From: Nostoc sp. PCC 7524
GTDB taxonomy: Bacteria; Cyanobacteriota; Cyanobacteriia; Cyanobacteriales; Nostocaceae
NCBI RefSeq assembly: GCF_000316645.1
Contig: NC_019684.1
Location: 3,005,501-3,069,500, forward strand
Length of the DNA: 64,000 nt
Reading direction: 5' to 3'
Shown: positions 9,596 to 18,480 of the stretch, one piece after another
Position numbering within the stretch: the first letter of the stretch is position 1
Layout: each line of letters starts with the position of its first letter
Made by a program: the position numbers and the translations under genes
Notes under the pieces: generated by a model
Databases searched by the model: none
Seen by the model: the letters and a program-made list of their open reading frames with translations, nothing else
What the model was told of the DNA's origin: nothing

Positions 9596-10366
9596 ATGAA
9601 ACTATTACTCTCATTAGCTGTTAGCTATACAAGTTTATTAGCATCTCAAACTTGGGTACTGGCAAAACCAGCGCCTTCCAACTCGCCTGTTACCCATACC
9701 CAAAAAGTGAGTTTTGTGCCACCGCCTGCGCCTACTTCCGAACCGCCTCCTGGGGGTCGTGTTCGTGGTGGTGCTAAACGGGGTTCTTGTCCATTAGTAA
9801 AACCGGAACTCACGGCTTTAGTACCGTTTACCGAAGATGCTCCTACGGTGACAAACGTTTGGGGATTGACAACACAGGAACATCCCACGCTGATGTTTTA
9901 TGTCCCATACGCCGACAATGCCAACTATCCCACAGAATTTGTCTTGCAGGATCAGGATGATAACTCAGTTTACCAAACAGCGATCGCTCTCCCCAAAACA
10001 GCTGGAGTTATTAGCGTTTCTCTACCTAGCAATATTTCCCCATTGACCGTAAATCAACGCTATCGTTGGTTTCTCACCGTCTATTGTGACCCAGAAAAGC
10101 AATCACCACCAATTTACGTTGAAGGCGTAATCAAACGAGTTACCCTGAACCCAACAACTCTTGAGCAGTTAAAAACCGCAACTCCTCTACAACGCGTTGA
10201 CATCTATATCCGAAATAAAATTTGGCATGAAGCCGCAGTTACTCTGGCACAATTACGTCAGCAAAACCCTCAAAATAAAGCCATTCAAGAACAGTGGCAG
10301 AATTTGCTCACTAGCATTGGCTTAAGTGATATTGCAACTGTACCATTGTCGTCAAATCAGCCTTAA
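9596..10366 (+). CDS. DUF928 family exported protein
   Basis: A 256-residue protein with a signal peptide (MKLLLSLAVSYTSLLASQTW then VLAKP). A proline-rich linker leads into GGRVRGGAKRGSCP, the usual DUF928 block, followed by ALVPFTEDAPTVTNVWGLTT and a mostly beta-strand domain with the RYRWFLTVYCDP motif. The two conserved cysteines could form a disulfide in the periplasm. It is the third gene of the DUF1822 / CHAT-CHASE2 group and ends in a strong terminator-like hairpin, so this is probably the end of the transcript. Inference: being exported, it could be the ligand or accessory of the CHASE2 sensor. Confidence 0.8.
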   Translation: MKLLLSLAVSYTSLLASQTWVLAKPAPSNSPVTHTQKVSFVPPPAPTSEPPPGGRVRGGAKRGSCPLVKPELTALVPFTEDAPTVTNVWGLTTQEHPTLMFYVPYADNANYPTEFVLQDQDDNSVYQTAIALPKTAGVISVSLPSNISPLTVNQRYRWFLTVYCDPEKQSPPIYVEGVIKRVTLNPTTLEQLKTATPLQRVDIYIRNKIWHEAAVTLAQLRQQNPQNKAIQEQWQNLLTSIGLSDIATVPLSSNQP

Positions 10367-10377
10367 ATTGGGAATTA

Positions 10378-10410
10378 GACATAGCCAAAAAATTCTTTTT
10401 TGGCTATGTC
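10378..10410 (+). terminator. 15-bp perfect hairpin after the DUF928 gene
   Basis: GACATAGCCAAAAAA pairs perfectly with TTTTTTGGCTATGTC across a TTC loop, 11 bases after the stop codon. The six T residues in the descending arm can act as the U-tract, so it could stop transcription in either direction. Confidence 0.75.
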
Positions 10411-10978
10411 TATTCCAGAGTGCGATCGCTCGTAGTCTCAATATATTTCTCCGAGACAATATCATCTCCTACTTGATGATTTTACTCTCTCCGTAGTAAT
10501 AAAAGAAGATAAATTCCTTCTGCCTTCTGCCTTTCTTTGATAAATCAATAATAGTTGTTAATTAATCAGCACCGTGTAACAACTCCATTGATTTTTACCG
10601 AATTATCTCCTAGTTACCCACCTTACAAGAAAGTTTAAAGATGAGACTTGGGTAAATCCTACAGGCATTGCAATTATCTGCGTCAGAATCAGCCAGTCTT
10701 TCTCGGTAGGCGACTCAGTACAGAGTTAAGGCATTGGCTCAATGCTGAGTATTCTTGCTAGAGTGCGTGGATTCAATATATTGCACAAATTTACGTATAA
10801 AGACGCAGAAAGCAAAAAGTGCGTCAATTATTATACGTTATATTTATAGATTTTTGTCCTTAAACTAAGCTTATACACTCTATACTGAGTAGTTAATGTG
10901 TTTCACAAAATTTTTGTGAAGATGTAAGTAGAAATATTAAAAGAACAACAACTGAAATTGTACAGGGAGGAGTGCGTT
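10411..10978. promoter_or_regulatory. Long upstream region of the RTX protease with an 8-bp palindrome
   Basis: About 570 bases without a convincing gene. A TTCTGCC-type heptamer pair lies near 10517-10532. An exact palindrome TTCACAAA-ATT-TTTGTGAA lies at 10902-10920, 58 bases upstream of the protease ATG, a position suited to a regulator site. A strong ribosome site, GGGAGGAG, sits before ATG 10979. The region is AT-rich and probably holds the promoter, which I could not fix. Confidence 0.4.
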
Positions 10979-13777
10979 ATGAAAAGCTTCAGAAGCGTAG
11001 CAAAAAATTTAACTAAACGCCAATTTCCCTGGAAAAAAAGCGATTTTCAAGATTTATCTGCTAATTTTCCGGAAAATGAGGGATTAGTTGATGATTCAGG
11101 ATGGAGACTAAATCCTCAGACAGGCAAAGATCCGCAAATGCAGACATCAGCGATGGATAATGATGCTTCTATAAGTGATGAAGGAGCAGTATTTGCTGAG
11201 TCTCTGCTAACAAAGAGTTTCACAGCAGCAGTATTAAAGTCTGTGCAGCTGACTGTCAGCAAAACTTCAGACGCTGTGATACTTTCAACAAATTCACATA
11301 CTATAGGTTGTGCTTGCTCAGTTTGTGCGCTACCACCAGTAGAACCAGAGCTAATCCAAAATGAACAGCAAACCCTAACTGCATCCGCAACTACATCCAC
11401 AACTGCATCCGCAACTTTAGATTTATCCAAAACATTTTTTCTCAACAGTTTAGCCGGAGCTAGACATACGATTTATCTAGATTTCGACGGGCATACCACC
11501 TCTGGTACTGGGTGGAATGCAAGCTATGCGGGTGGGGCGAACATTGTTACCCCTGCTTTCGACTTTGATGGAAATCCAGCCTCTTTCAGCTCGGCTGAAC
11601 TCGAAAGAATCCAGTATATTTGGCAGCGAGTCGCTGAGGATTTTAGCCCGTTTAATGTTAACGTCACAACTCAAGCTCCAACAGATATTAATGATCTGAT
11701 TAAGAGTAGTAGTAGCGATACTCGCTGGGGTGTACGTGTCGTTATCGGTGGTAGTAGTTCCAGCTGGTTTGGTTCTTCAGCCGGGGGAGTCGCCTATCGT
11801 GGTTCCTTCAACTGGAATACAGATACTCCCACCTACGTCTTTAGTGACAGCCTAGGTGACAACGAAAAATATGTAGCTGAAGCTATCACTCATGAAGTAG
11901 GCCATACTCTGGGACTATCCCATGATGGAAGAACTAGCCCGGCTGAGGGATACTACAGGGGACATGGTAGTGGACAGACTGGCTGGGCGCCAATTATGGG
12001 TACAGGCTATTACCAGAACCTAACCCAGTGGAGCAAAGGCGAGTATGGTTCTGCTAACAATACTCAAGATGATTTGCAAATTATTACAACCAATAATGGT
12101 TTCAGTTACCGAGCCGATGATACTGGTAATACAATTGCCACAGCAAAGGCATTGACCATTTCTGGTACAACTCTGATTGGTAGTGGCATCATCGAGCGCA
12201 ATACGGATATTGATTACTATCGGTTTGCCGCATCTGCTGGTTCCATCACCATAACAGTAAATCCCTTCACTCGCGGACCCAACCTAGACATTTGGGCAGG
12301 ACTATATAACTCTGGTGGGACATTAATTGCATCTTCTAATCCCACCGATTTACTATCTGCAAGTATCACAACAAGTGTCGCTGCTGGAACTTATTACTTA
12401 GCTATTGATGGCGTGGGGAAAGGAGATCCTCTTTCTACTGGCTACACAGATTATGGTAGTTTGGGGCAGTACTCTATTGAAATCGCAACTAATGAAATTC
12501 TCTATGGTAGTGCTGATGATGACACCCTGATTGGTAGTGCTGATGATTCTATCCTCATGGGTGGTTTAGGCGATGACACCTATATTGTTGATACTACCAC
12601 CTATACGATTATCGAAAATGCCGGAGAAGGTATAGACACCATTGAATCCAGTGTCACCTTCAGCCTTGCTACCCTCCCCAATATTGAAAACCTCACCCTC
12701 ATCGGAACAGCTGCGATTAATGGTACAGGGAATGCAGCTAATAATGTCATCACTGGCAACAGTGCTAACAATATCCTGGATGGTGGTGCTGGTAATGATA
12801 CCTTGATTGGTGGTTTAGGCCACGATACCTACATTGTTAATAGTACCACTGACACGATTATTGAAAATCCAGGAGAAGGTACAGATACAATTTCTAGCAG
12901 TGTCACCTTCAGCCTAGCTGCCCTGCCAAACATCGAAAAACTCACCCTGACAGGAACATCTGCGATTAATGGCACTGGGAATGGAGCTAATAATACCATT
13001 ACTGGTAACAATGGCAACAACAGACTTGATGGTGGTGCTGGTAACGATACCCTCAATGGTGGTGCTGGTATTGATACCTTAATTGGTGGTTTAGGGAATG
13101 ATGTTTACAGTGTCAATACCACCACAGACACGATTATCGAAAATGCCGGAGAAGGCACAGATAGAGTTTCTAGCAGTGTCACCTTCAGTCTGGCTGCCCT
13201 GCCAAATATCGAAAACCTCACCCTGACAGGAACAACTGCGATTAACGGCACTGGGAATGGAGCTGATAATATCATCACTGGCAACAGTGGTAACAATAGC
13301 CTTGATGGAGGTGCTGGTAACGACACTCTCAATGGAGGTACTGGTAACGATACCATCAATGGAGATGCTGGTAATGACATATTAACTGGAGGAACTGGAA
13401 AAGATACTCTCACTGGAGGACTGGGAGTAGACCGTTTTGACTACCGCAAATTAGCTGATTCCCTCCTTAGCAACTTTGATGTGATTACTGACTTCAATGC
13501 TAATGCTGGCAATGATTTATTCTTCGTTTCCACTGCACGAGCCGGATTTTATGATGGGGGAACTGTTGCAACTCTTGATGCAACAGACATTGCAGCCCAA
13601 TTAACCACCGCTAATTTTGCTGCTAACTTTGCGGCTTTATTCACCTTTGGTAGCCGTAGCTTTGTCGCTATTAATAACGCTACAGCAGGGTTTAGTGCAA
13701 CTACTGATGCCATCATTGAAGTGACAGGATTTACTGGCACTTTGGGAATCGATAATTTTACAACTACATCAGTGTAG
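10979..13777 (+). CDS. Secreted serralysin-like metalloprotease with PPC domain and RTX repeats
   Basis: A 932-residue protein. An N-terminal leader of about 150 residues contains a cysteine cluster (HTIGCACSVCALPP). A protease domain follows, starting HTIYLDFDGHT, with the zinc site HEVGHTLGLSH at 305-315 (ligands His305, His309, His315; base Glu306). A pre-peptidase C-terminal (PPC) beta domain spans about 385-500 (DIDYYRFAASAGSITI). Three long repeats each hold FSLA-LPNIE-LTL-GT and GGAGNDTL nonapeptides, and the C-terminal block GVDRFDYR resembles a type I secretion signal. The product should be exported by an ABC/TolC system and folded by calcium. No classical signal peptide is seen. No secretion genes lie nearby. 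The start is fixed by GGGAGGAG. Confidence 0.9.
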   Translation: MKSFRSVAKNLTKRQFPWKKSDFQDLSANFPENEGLVDDSGWRLNPQTGKDPQMQTSAMDNDASISDEGAVFAESLLTKSFTAAVLKSVQLTVSKTSDAVILSTNSHTIGCACSVCALPPVEPELIQNEQQTLTASATTSTTASATLDLSKTFFLNSLAGARHTIYLDFDGHTTSGTGWNASYAGGANIVTPAFDFDGNPASFSSAELERIQYIWQRVAEDFSPFNVNVTTQAPTDINDLIKSSSSDTRWGVRVVIGGSSSSWFGSSAGGVAYRGSFNWNTDTPTYVFSDSLGDNEKYVAEAITHEVGHTLGLSHDGRTSPAEGYYRGHGSGQTGWAPIMGTGYYQNLTQWSKGEYGSANNTQDDLQIITTNNGFSYRADDTGNTIATAKALTISGTTLIGSGIIERNTDIDYYRFAASAGSITITVNPFTRGPNLDIWAGLYNSGGTLIASSNPTDLLSASITTSVAAGTYYLAIDGVGKGDPLSTGYTDYGSLGQYSIEIATNEILYGSADDDTLIGSADDSILMGGLGDDTYIVDTTTYTIIENAGEGIDTIESSVTFSLATLPNIENLTLIGTAAINGTGNAANNVITGNSANNILDGGAGNDTLIGGLGHDTYIVNSTTDTIIENPGEGTDTISSSVTFSLAALPNIEKLTLTGTSAINGTGNGANNTITGNNGNNRLDGGAGNDTLNGGAGIDTLIGGLGNDVYSVNTTTDTIIENAGEGTDRVSSSVTFSLAALPNIENLTLTGTTAINGTGNGADNIITGNSGNNSLDGGAGNDTLNGGTGNDTINGDAGNDILTGGTGKDTLTGGLGVDRFDYRKLADSLLSNFDVITDFNANAGNDLFFVSTARAGFYDGGTVATLDATDIAAQLTTANFAANFAALFTFGSRSFVAINNATAGFSATTDAIIEVTGFTGTLGIDNFTTTSV

Positions 13778-13817
13778 ATTGTTCTTATTTTGCAAATATT
13801 TCATAGAGAATTGGTAT

Positions 13818-13853
13818 AAGGACTTTAGTTCTACAAAAAGGACTAAAGTCCTT
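13818..13853. terminator. Hairpin repeat after the RTX protease
   Basis: AAGGACTTTAGT pairs exactly with ACTAAAGTCCTT around a 12-base loop, 40 bases after the stop. The motif is a commonly dispersed cyanobacterial hairpin and may also end transcription, though no T-run follows. Confidence 0.5.
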
Positions 13854-13916
13854 ACTACATACCTTTAGTTATTTACGCTGTTCTGCTTAGATCGCAGACA
13901 ATGCCTAAATGTGTCT

Positions 13917-14303
<387 letters not shown>

Positions 14304-14536
14304 AAGGATGATGAGGAGGATGAGGGGCAACTATAGCAGTTCTCGGTTGGGTGTAGCACAGTTTTGACCTCTCTCCAAACCTCTCTCCTACAAGGAGAGA
14401 GGCTTTGAGTTGTATTCCCCTTCCCTTGTAGGCTATCCATTACCCGGATCTTTCTTAACAAAAAGTAAAAATACTTAAAAGAAGGCGAAAGGCTTGATAG
14501 GTATAGTTTTGAGAGAGGAGAGACAGGGTGTAAAAA

Positions 14537-14926
14537 ATGGAAAAATGGGCAGCAAGGGAATTGAGGTACTTAGATTTGGGAGATAAACGGCGAAACAAGC
14601 GTCTGATAAAGCAGGCACAATCCAGAACAAAGTTGTGAAACGGTTTTCACTACAGTTGAATGGCAACGCCAGTCGCCTCAAGTCGGGAAACCCGCCCACG
14701 GCGCTGGCTCATCTTTATGTGTGAGTGTGAACAAGAACCCAATTCCACCAGCCGAGCCACCAACATTAACACAAGCTGTACGGATGATTGCTCGACTTGG
14801 TGGTTTTCTGGGTCGTAAAGGTGATGGGGAACCCGGTGTCAAGACTATTTGGCGAGGGTTACGACGATTGCACGATATTGCTGCCACTTGGAAACTAGCC
14901 CATCAAATCTCAACGCATACTTTCTG
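14537..14926 (+). pseudogene. IS4-family transposase remnant (N- and C-terminal pieces)
   Basis: From ATG 14537 the frame reads MEKWAARELRYLDLGDKRRN then KRLIKQA, the DNA-binding N-terminus of Tn5-like transposases, and stops at 14636. After a large internal deletion the C-terminal domain continues in another frame from about 14644 (VFTTVEWQ), then PPTLTQAVRMIARLGGFLGR, KGDGEPGVKTIWRGLRRLHD and IAATWKL, ending at the TGA near 14925. The whole catalytic DDE core is gone. A 44-base dispersed repeat sits within the C-terminal piece, between VEWQ and the CVSVNKNPIPP segment, keeping the frame. Confidence 0.8.
14667..14710. repeat. Small dispersed repeat (GTCGGGAAACCCGCCC family) inside the transposase remnant
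   Basis: CGCCAGTCGCCTCAAGTCGG and its continuation are a reverse-strand copy of the family seen at 34265-34306, 47859-47902, 47918-47962 and 61310-61353. The ends pair (GCCAG/CTGGC), making a hairpin. It is an insertion relative to the expected transposase sequence. Confidence 0.7.
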
Positions 14927-15118
14927 AATTTTGTCTAATCTTTATGGCAACCCCATCTCCTGTAATTCCCTCTATATTTGCTTTTCAGCCTTTATTAAGA
15001 AAGATGTGACTAATGGATAGCCTTGTAGGGAAGGGGTTAGGTCAGTATTTCATTCAACTGCAAACCGCTATATTTACTAATTAAAAATTTTGAATTTTGA
15101 ATTCCCAAAGGGGTGACT

Positions 15119-16576
15119 ATGCCCGAAACGCTAGAAATTGAGCGTCACAGAGCTGCGATCGCTCGGACTGAAATCTCTCGTCCTGTACGATTGGCTATAG
15201 AATGGGCAATCCTTAACCAAGACACCAGTTTTTTTGACTACGGTTGTGGCTATGGTGGGGATGTGCAGCGTGTAGCTAACCTCGGCTATACCAGTGCAGG
15301 TTGGGATCCTTATTACTACCCTGATGAAAGCATCACTTCCGCCGATGTGGTGAATTTGGGTTATGTCCTCAATGTGATTGAAGATATTGCCGAACGTCGC
15401 CAAAGCCTCATCCAAGCTTGGGAACTCACTCGCAAGGTTTTAATTGTGGCGGCGCAAGTTTTAATTAACGCTCCTAGTAAAGCCCAACTAGCTTACAGTG
15501 ATGGGATTGTCACCAGTCGCAATACTTTCCAAAAGTATTACGAACAAGAAGAACTGAAAAAATATATTGATGAAGTTTTAAATGTCGATGCAGTCCCTGT
15601 AGCACTGGGTGTCTACTTCGTCTTTCGGGATGAAGCCGAAAAAGAAAGTTTCAAAGCTATCCGCTTTTTTTCTCGCACCTCTACACCGCGAGTCCGTATT
15701 CCTACTAAGCGGTTTGAGGATTATCAAGAACAACTACAACCCCTGATGGAGTTTTTTACTAAGCGTGGCAGATTACCTGTCAAGGGTGAACTGGAGACAG
15801 AACAGGAATTACTCAGTGAGTTTGGTAATTTCCGCCGCGCCTTTAATGTCATTTTACAAGCTACCGACGAAGCTGAATGGGATGCGATCGCCTACCGTCG
15901 TTCCTTAGATATTCAAGTTTACCTAGCCCTCACCCACTTTGATCAGCGTCCCAAATTTTCCCAACTTTCGCCAGCCATGCGCCATGACATCAAAGCCTTT
16001 TTTGGTAGTTATGAGGAAGCTTGCGAAGTTGCTGATCAAAAATTATTTAGTCTAGGTAGAGCTGGCATTGTTAAAACCGCCTGTGACAAAAGCAAAATTG
16101 GTAAACACACACGGGGTGCGCTTTACGTCCATATTTCAGCTTTAGCAGCACTTGACCCTTTACTACGCATCTACGAAGGTTGTGCTAGCCGCACCATTGG
16201 GCGTGTTGATGGTGCTACTTTAATTAAATATTACACTGACCAACCGCAAATTTCCTATTTATTTTATCCAGAATTCGACACAGACCCCCATCCAGCTTTA
16301 CAAGCGAGTATAACTATTGACTTAAAAACTCTGTACGTTACTCACCGAGACTATAGTAATAGAGCAAATCCCCCGGTACTGCATCGTAAAGAAACCTTTG
16401 TCACACCTAACTATCCTCTTTATGAACAATTTGCTCAACTCACGCAACGGGAACAGGAATTAGGATTGCTCAAACAGAAAAGCGAAATAGGTACGCGTGA
16501 AGGTTGGAAGAAATGCCTAGCTGCACACGGAGTAGAAATTAGGGGACATGAAGTTTATCGGCTTAAAGAAAGTTAA
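15119..16576 (+). CDS. DNA phosphorothioation-associated putative methyltransferase
   Basis: A 485-residue protein. The N-terminus, ERHRAAIARTEISRPVRLAI, leads to an AdoMet-binding motif FFDYGCGYGGDVQRVANLGY near residues 41-60 and the downstream loops AGWDPYYYPD and VVNLGYVLNVIED. The order and length fit the Dnd-related methyltransferase family (TIGR04096 as I recall it), found beside dnd genes in cyanobacteria and other bacteria. Its target is not established; a role in DNA or sulfur-modification housekeeping is inference. The ATG at 15119, preceded by AAAGGGG, is preferred to an in-frame GTG at 15113. It follows dndE on the same strand, but about 800 bases of nested mobile DNA now separate them, which may have uncoupled their transcription. 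Confidence 0.85.
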   Translation: MPETLEIERHRAAIARTEISRPVRLAIEWAILNQDTSFFDYGCGYGGDVQRVANLGYTSAGWDPYYYPDESITSADVVNLGYVLNVIEDIAERRQSLIQAWELTRKVLIVAAQVLINAPSKAQLAYSDGIVTSRNTFQKYYEQEELKKYIDEVLNVDAVPVALGVYFVFRDEAEKESFKAIRFFSRTSTPRVRIPTKRFEDYQEQLQPLMEFFTKRGRLPVKGELETEQELLSEFGNFRRAFNVILQATDEAEWDAIAYRRSLDIQVYLALTHFDQRPKFSQLSPAMRHDIKAFFGSYEEACEVADQKLFSLGRAGIVKTACDKSKIGKHTRGALYVHISALAALDPLLRIYEGCASRTIGRVDGATLIKYYTDQPQISYLFYPEFDTDPHPALQASITIDLKTLYVTHRDYSNRANPPVLHRKETFVTPNYPLYEQFAQLTQREQELGLLKQKSEIGTREGWKKCLAAHGVEIRGHEVYRLKES

Positions 16577-16614
16577 AGAGTGTTACGTAATTTAGAGGAT
16601 GATTTTAATGCTTT

Positions 16615-16680
16615 TGTGGGATGGGACGGACAGCCCGTCCTTTGTATGTTTGGGCAGGCAAGATGCCTACCCTACAAGAA
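16615..16680. repeat. Tandem pair of short hairpin repeats
   Basis: GGACGGACAGCCCGTCC and GGGCAGGCAAGATGCCTACCC each fold into a short hairpin. Both are typical dispersed repeats of Nostocales intergenic DNA and lie between the methyltransferase and permease genes. Confidence 0.5.
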
Positions 16681-16777
16681 TTATCTCTTAATTCAGTAAC
16701 GCCGTTATCAGAACCCATGACACAAGACACCAACTGTGGCAAGATATCTGCAACTCATTACAGGAACATTGGCAATT

Positions 16778-18070
16778 ATGAATCCAGTGCGATCGCTGCT
16801 GCAAGTTTTTGGCAGTCGCAAGATGGCAGCTTTACTATTACTCGGTTTTTCCTCTGGTTTGCCATTATTTTTAACCAGTAAAACCTTACAAGCTTGGATG
16901 ACTGTAGAAAAGGTTGATTTAACAGCCATCGGGTTATTTAGCCTTGTAGGATTACCTTATTCATTGAAATTTCTCTGGTCGCCGTTGTTAGACTGGTTGA
17001 AACTGCCGTATTTGGGGAGACGGCGCGGTTGGTTAATTACCCTGCAAATAGGGTTATTGATGGCGATCGCTTGCATGGCTTTGCAACAACCCAAACAAGC
17101 ATTACAATTTTTAGCTATCAACGCTGTAGCGATCGCATTTTTCAGCGCCAGCCAAGACATCGCCGCCGACGCTTACCGCACCGATGTTCTAGATAAATTG
17201 GAATTGGGCGCTGGTGCAGCCGTTTTCGTTTTAGGTTATCGTATTGCCCTATTGCTGACAGGCTCTCTAGCACTGATACTAGCTGATAGCATCCCTTGGT
17301 CATCAGTTTATTTATTGATGGCAGGTGGTATGGCAATAGGGATTATAGGAACCTTATTTGCACCAGAACCAGAAGATACTCGCCCACCAGAATCTTTAGC
17401 AGCCGCCGTCATTTTGCCCTTTGGAGAATTCTTTCAACGCCAAGGTGTAGTCTACGCAGTGTTAACTTTGCTGTTCATCGTCCTTTATAAACTAGGCGAT
17501 GCCTTCGTTAACAATATGTCCACACCCTTCCTGCTGCAAATTGGATTCACTCAAACCGACATAGGCGCAATTCAAGGAGGCATGGGACTAATTGCTACCA
17601 TTGTTGGTACTCTAGCAGGGGGAGCAGTTTTGAGTAACATTGGACTCAATCGCTCACTTTGGTTGTTTGGTGGACTACAAGCAGTGAGTAACTTAGCTTA
17701 CTTATTACTGGCTCAAGTTGGTAAAAACTACCAAGTGCTAGTGCTAACTATTAACATCGAAAACTTTTGTGCTGGTTTAGGAACAGCCGCCTTCGTGGGC
17801 TTTTTAATGAGCCTGTGTAACCAACGGTTTTCTGCTACTCAGTATGCTTTACTCTCCAGTTTCATGGCTGTTAGCCGTGATATTTTAGTTGCCCCGGCTG
17901 GTTCACTAGCAAAAAGTACGGGTTGGCCTTTATTTTTTGTGATTAGTATTGTAGCCGCAGTTCCAGGACTGCTGTTATTACCATTTTTTGCCCCCTGGAA
18001 CCCAAAACCAGTGGCAGTAAATAGACCAGGACTTGAGCCAGAAGATGAGGATTTATGGGAAACCAAGTAA
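16778..18070 (+). CDS. AmpG-like major facilitator permease
   Basis: A 430-residue, about 12-span MFS protein. The N-terminal GFSSGLPLFLTSKTLQAWMT, the GLPYSLKFLWSPLLDW segment and the following RRRGW loop are the signature of the AmpG group. AmpG imports anhydromuropeptides for cell-wall recycling; in cyanobacteria the substrate is unproven. The start at 16778 (MNPVRSLLQVFG) is favoured by AGGAA upstream; earlier in-frame starts encode unrelated residues. Its 3' end overlaps the next gene by 16 bases, which indicates a two-gene operon. Confidence 0.8.
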   Translation: MNPVRSLLQVFGSRKMAALLLLGFSSGLPLFLTSKTLQAWMTVEKVDLTAIGLFSLVGLPYSLKFLWSPLLDWLKLPYLGRRRGWLITLQIGLLMAIACMALQQPKQALQFLAINAVAIAFFSASQDIAADAYRTDVLDKLELGAGAAVFVLGYRIALLLTGSLALILADSIPWSSVYLLMAGGMAIGIIGTLFAPEPEDTRPPESLAAAVILPFGEFFQRQGVVYAVLTLLFIVLYKLGDAFVNNMSTPFLLQIGFTQTDIGAIQGGMGLIATIVGTLAGGAVLSNIGLNRSLWLFGGLQAVSNLAYLLLAQVGKNYQVLVLTINIENFCAGLGTAAFVGFLMSLCNQRFSATQYALLSSFMAVSRDILVAPAGSLAKSTGWPLFFVISIVAAVPGLLLLPFFAPWNPKPVAVNRPGLEPEDEDLWETK

Positions 18071-18474
18071 TAATTCTGATTGGTACACTTATTCTCTTAC
18101 TCACAGGGTTGTTACTTGGGTATGTTCTTTCACAGTTAGTTTTAGGTTATTTAGCCTTTAACCTGCTCACATTTTTCGGAACAGTCAGCCTGATTTTAAT
18201 TTTTGGTACACTCTACTACGTATTGTTCTGGCAGTTAAAGCGAGAACAAACCCAAGTATTGCGAGAACCAATTTCTCAGCCTATCAATGAGCCTATTAAT
18301 GAAGAAGTACCTGAGAGCCAGGACTATCTTAAAAGCCAACTCATTGCTAGGTTATCTGGCGATGTAGCAGCCGCAGAACGCCTAATTGAGCAAGCTAAAC
18401 AGAGATATCCAGGAATGCCCGAAAATTGGTATTCTGAGCGAGTTCTCGATGACTTAGACCGTGATACCCGCTAA
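18055..18474 (+). CDS. Small two-span membrane protein, unknown
   Basis: A 139-residue protein with two hydrophobic spans (about 5-27 and 33-57) and a cytoplasmic tail of about 80 charged residues containing QLIARLSGDVAAAERLIEQA and PGMPENWYSERVLDDL. It starts inside the end of the AmpG-like gene and is probably translated with it. I do not assign a family; similar short proteins are widespread in cyanobacteria. A role beside the permease is only suggested by the overlap. Confidence 0.65.
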   Translation: MGNQVIILIGTLILLLTGLLLGYVLSQLVLGYLAFNLLTFFGTVSLILIFGTLYYVLFWQLKREQTQVLREPISQPINEPINEEVPESQDYLKSQLIARLSGDVAAAERLIEQAKQRYPGMPENWYSERVLDDLDRDTR

Positions 18475-18480
18475 TTCTGG

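Larger units (their letters stand above)
14433..15020 (+). mobile_element. IS4-family (Tn5-like) element, internally deleted, 588 bp
   Basis: Ends are imperfect inverted repeats of about 30 bases: CTATCCATTA at 14433 and TAATGGATAG at 15020, with ATCTTTCTTAA matching further in. It is flanked by an exact 9-base target duplication, CCTTGTAGG (14424-14432 and 15021-15029), as expected for IS4-type transposition. Inside, only the beginning and end of a transposase gene survive. It is non-autonomous now and inserted into the MITE described above. Confidence 0.85.
14332..15072. mobile_element. Second copy of the TATAGC MITE, split by an IS4-type remnant
   Basis: In reverse orientation to the copy at 5059-5209. 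It starts TATAGCAGTTCTCGG and ends GCAAACCGCTATA. Removing the inserted element (14433-15020) and one 9-base duplication leaves 144 bases matching the 151-base intact copy. It lies between dndE and the Dnd-associated methyltransferase gene. Confidence 0.75.

Noticed and set aside
9646..9888. Antisense frame opposite the DUF928 gene
   Set aside because: Low-complexity complement of the Pro-rich linker; no independent support.
10378..10410. Perfect hairpin after DUF928 as a small RNA or IS end
   Set aside because: Position just after a stop codon and the T-rich arm fit an intrinsic terminator; no second copy seen in the window.
12829..13740. Long antisense reading frames opposite the RTX repeats
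   Set aside because: Shadows of the repetitive Gly/Asp/Asn-rich coding strand; no ribosome site or recognisable product.
16621..16881. 86-residue plus-strand frame overlapping the start of the AmpG-like gene
   Set aside because: Built from hairpin repeats and an out-of-frame part of the permease gene.
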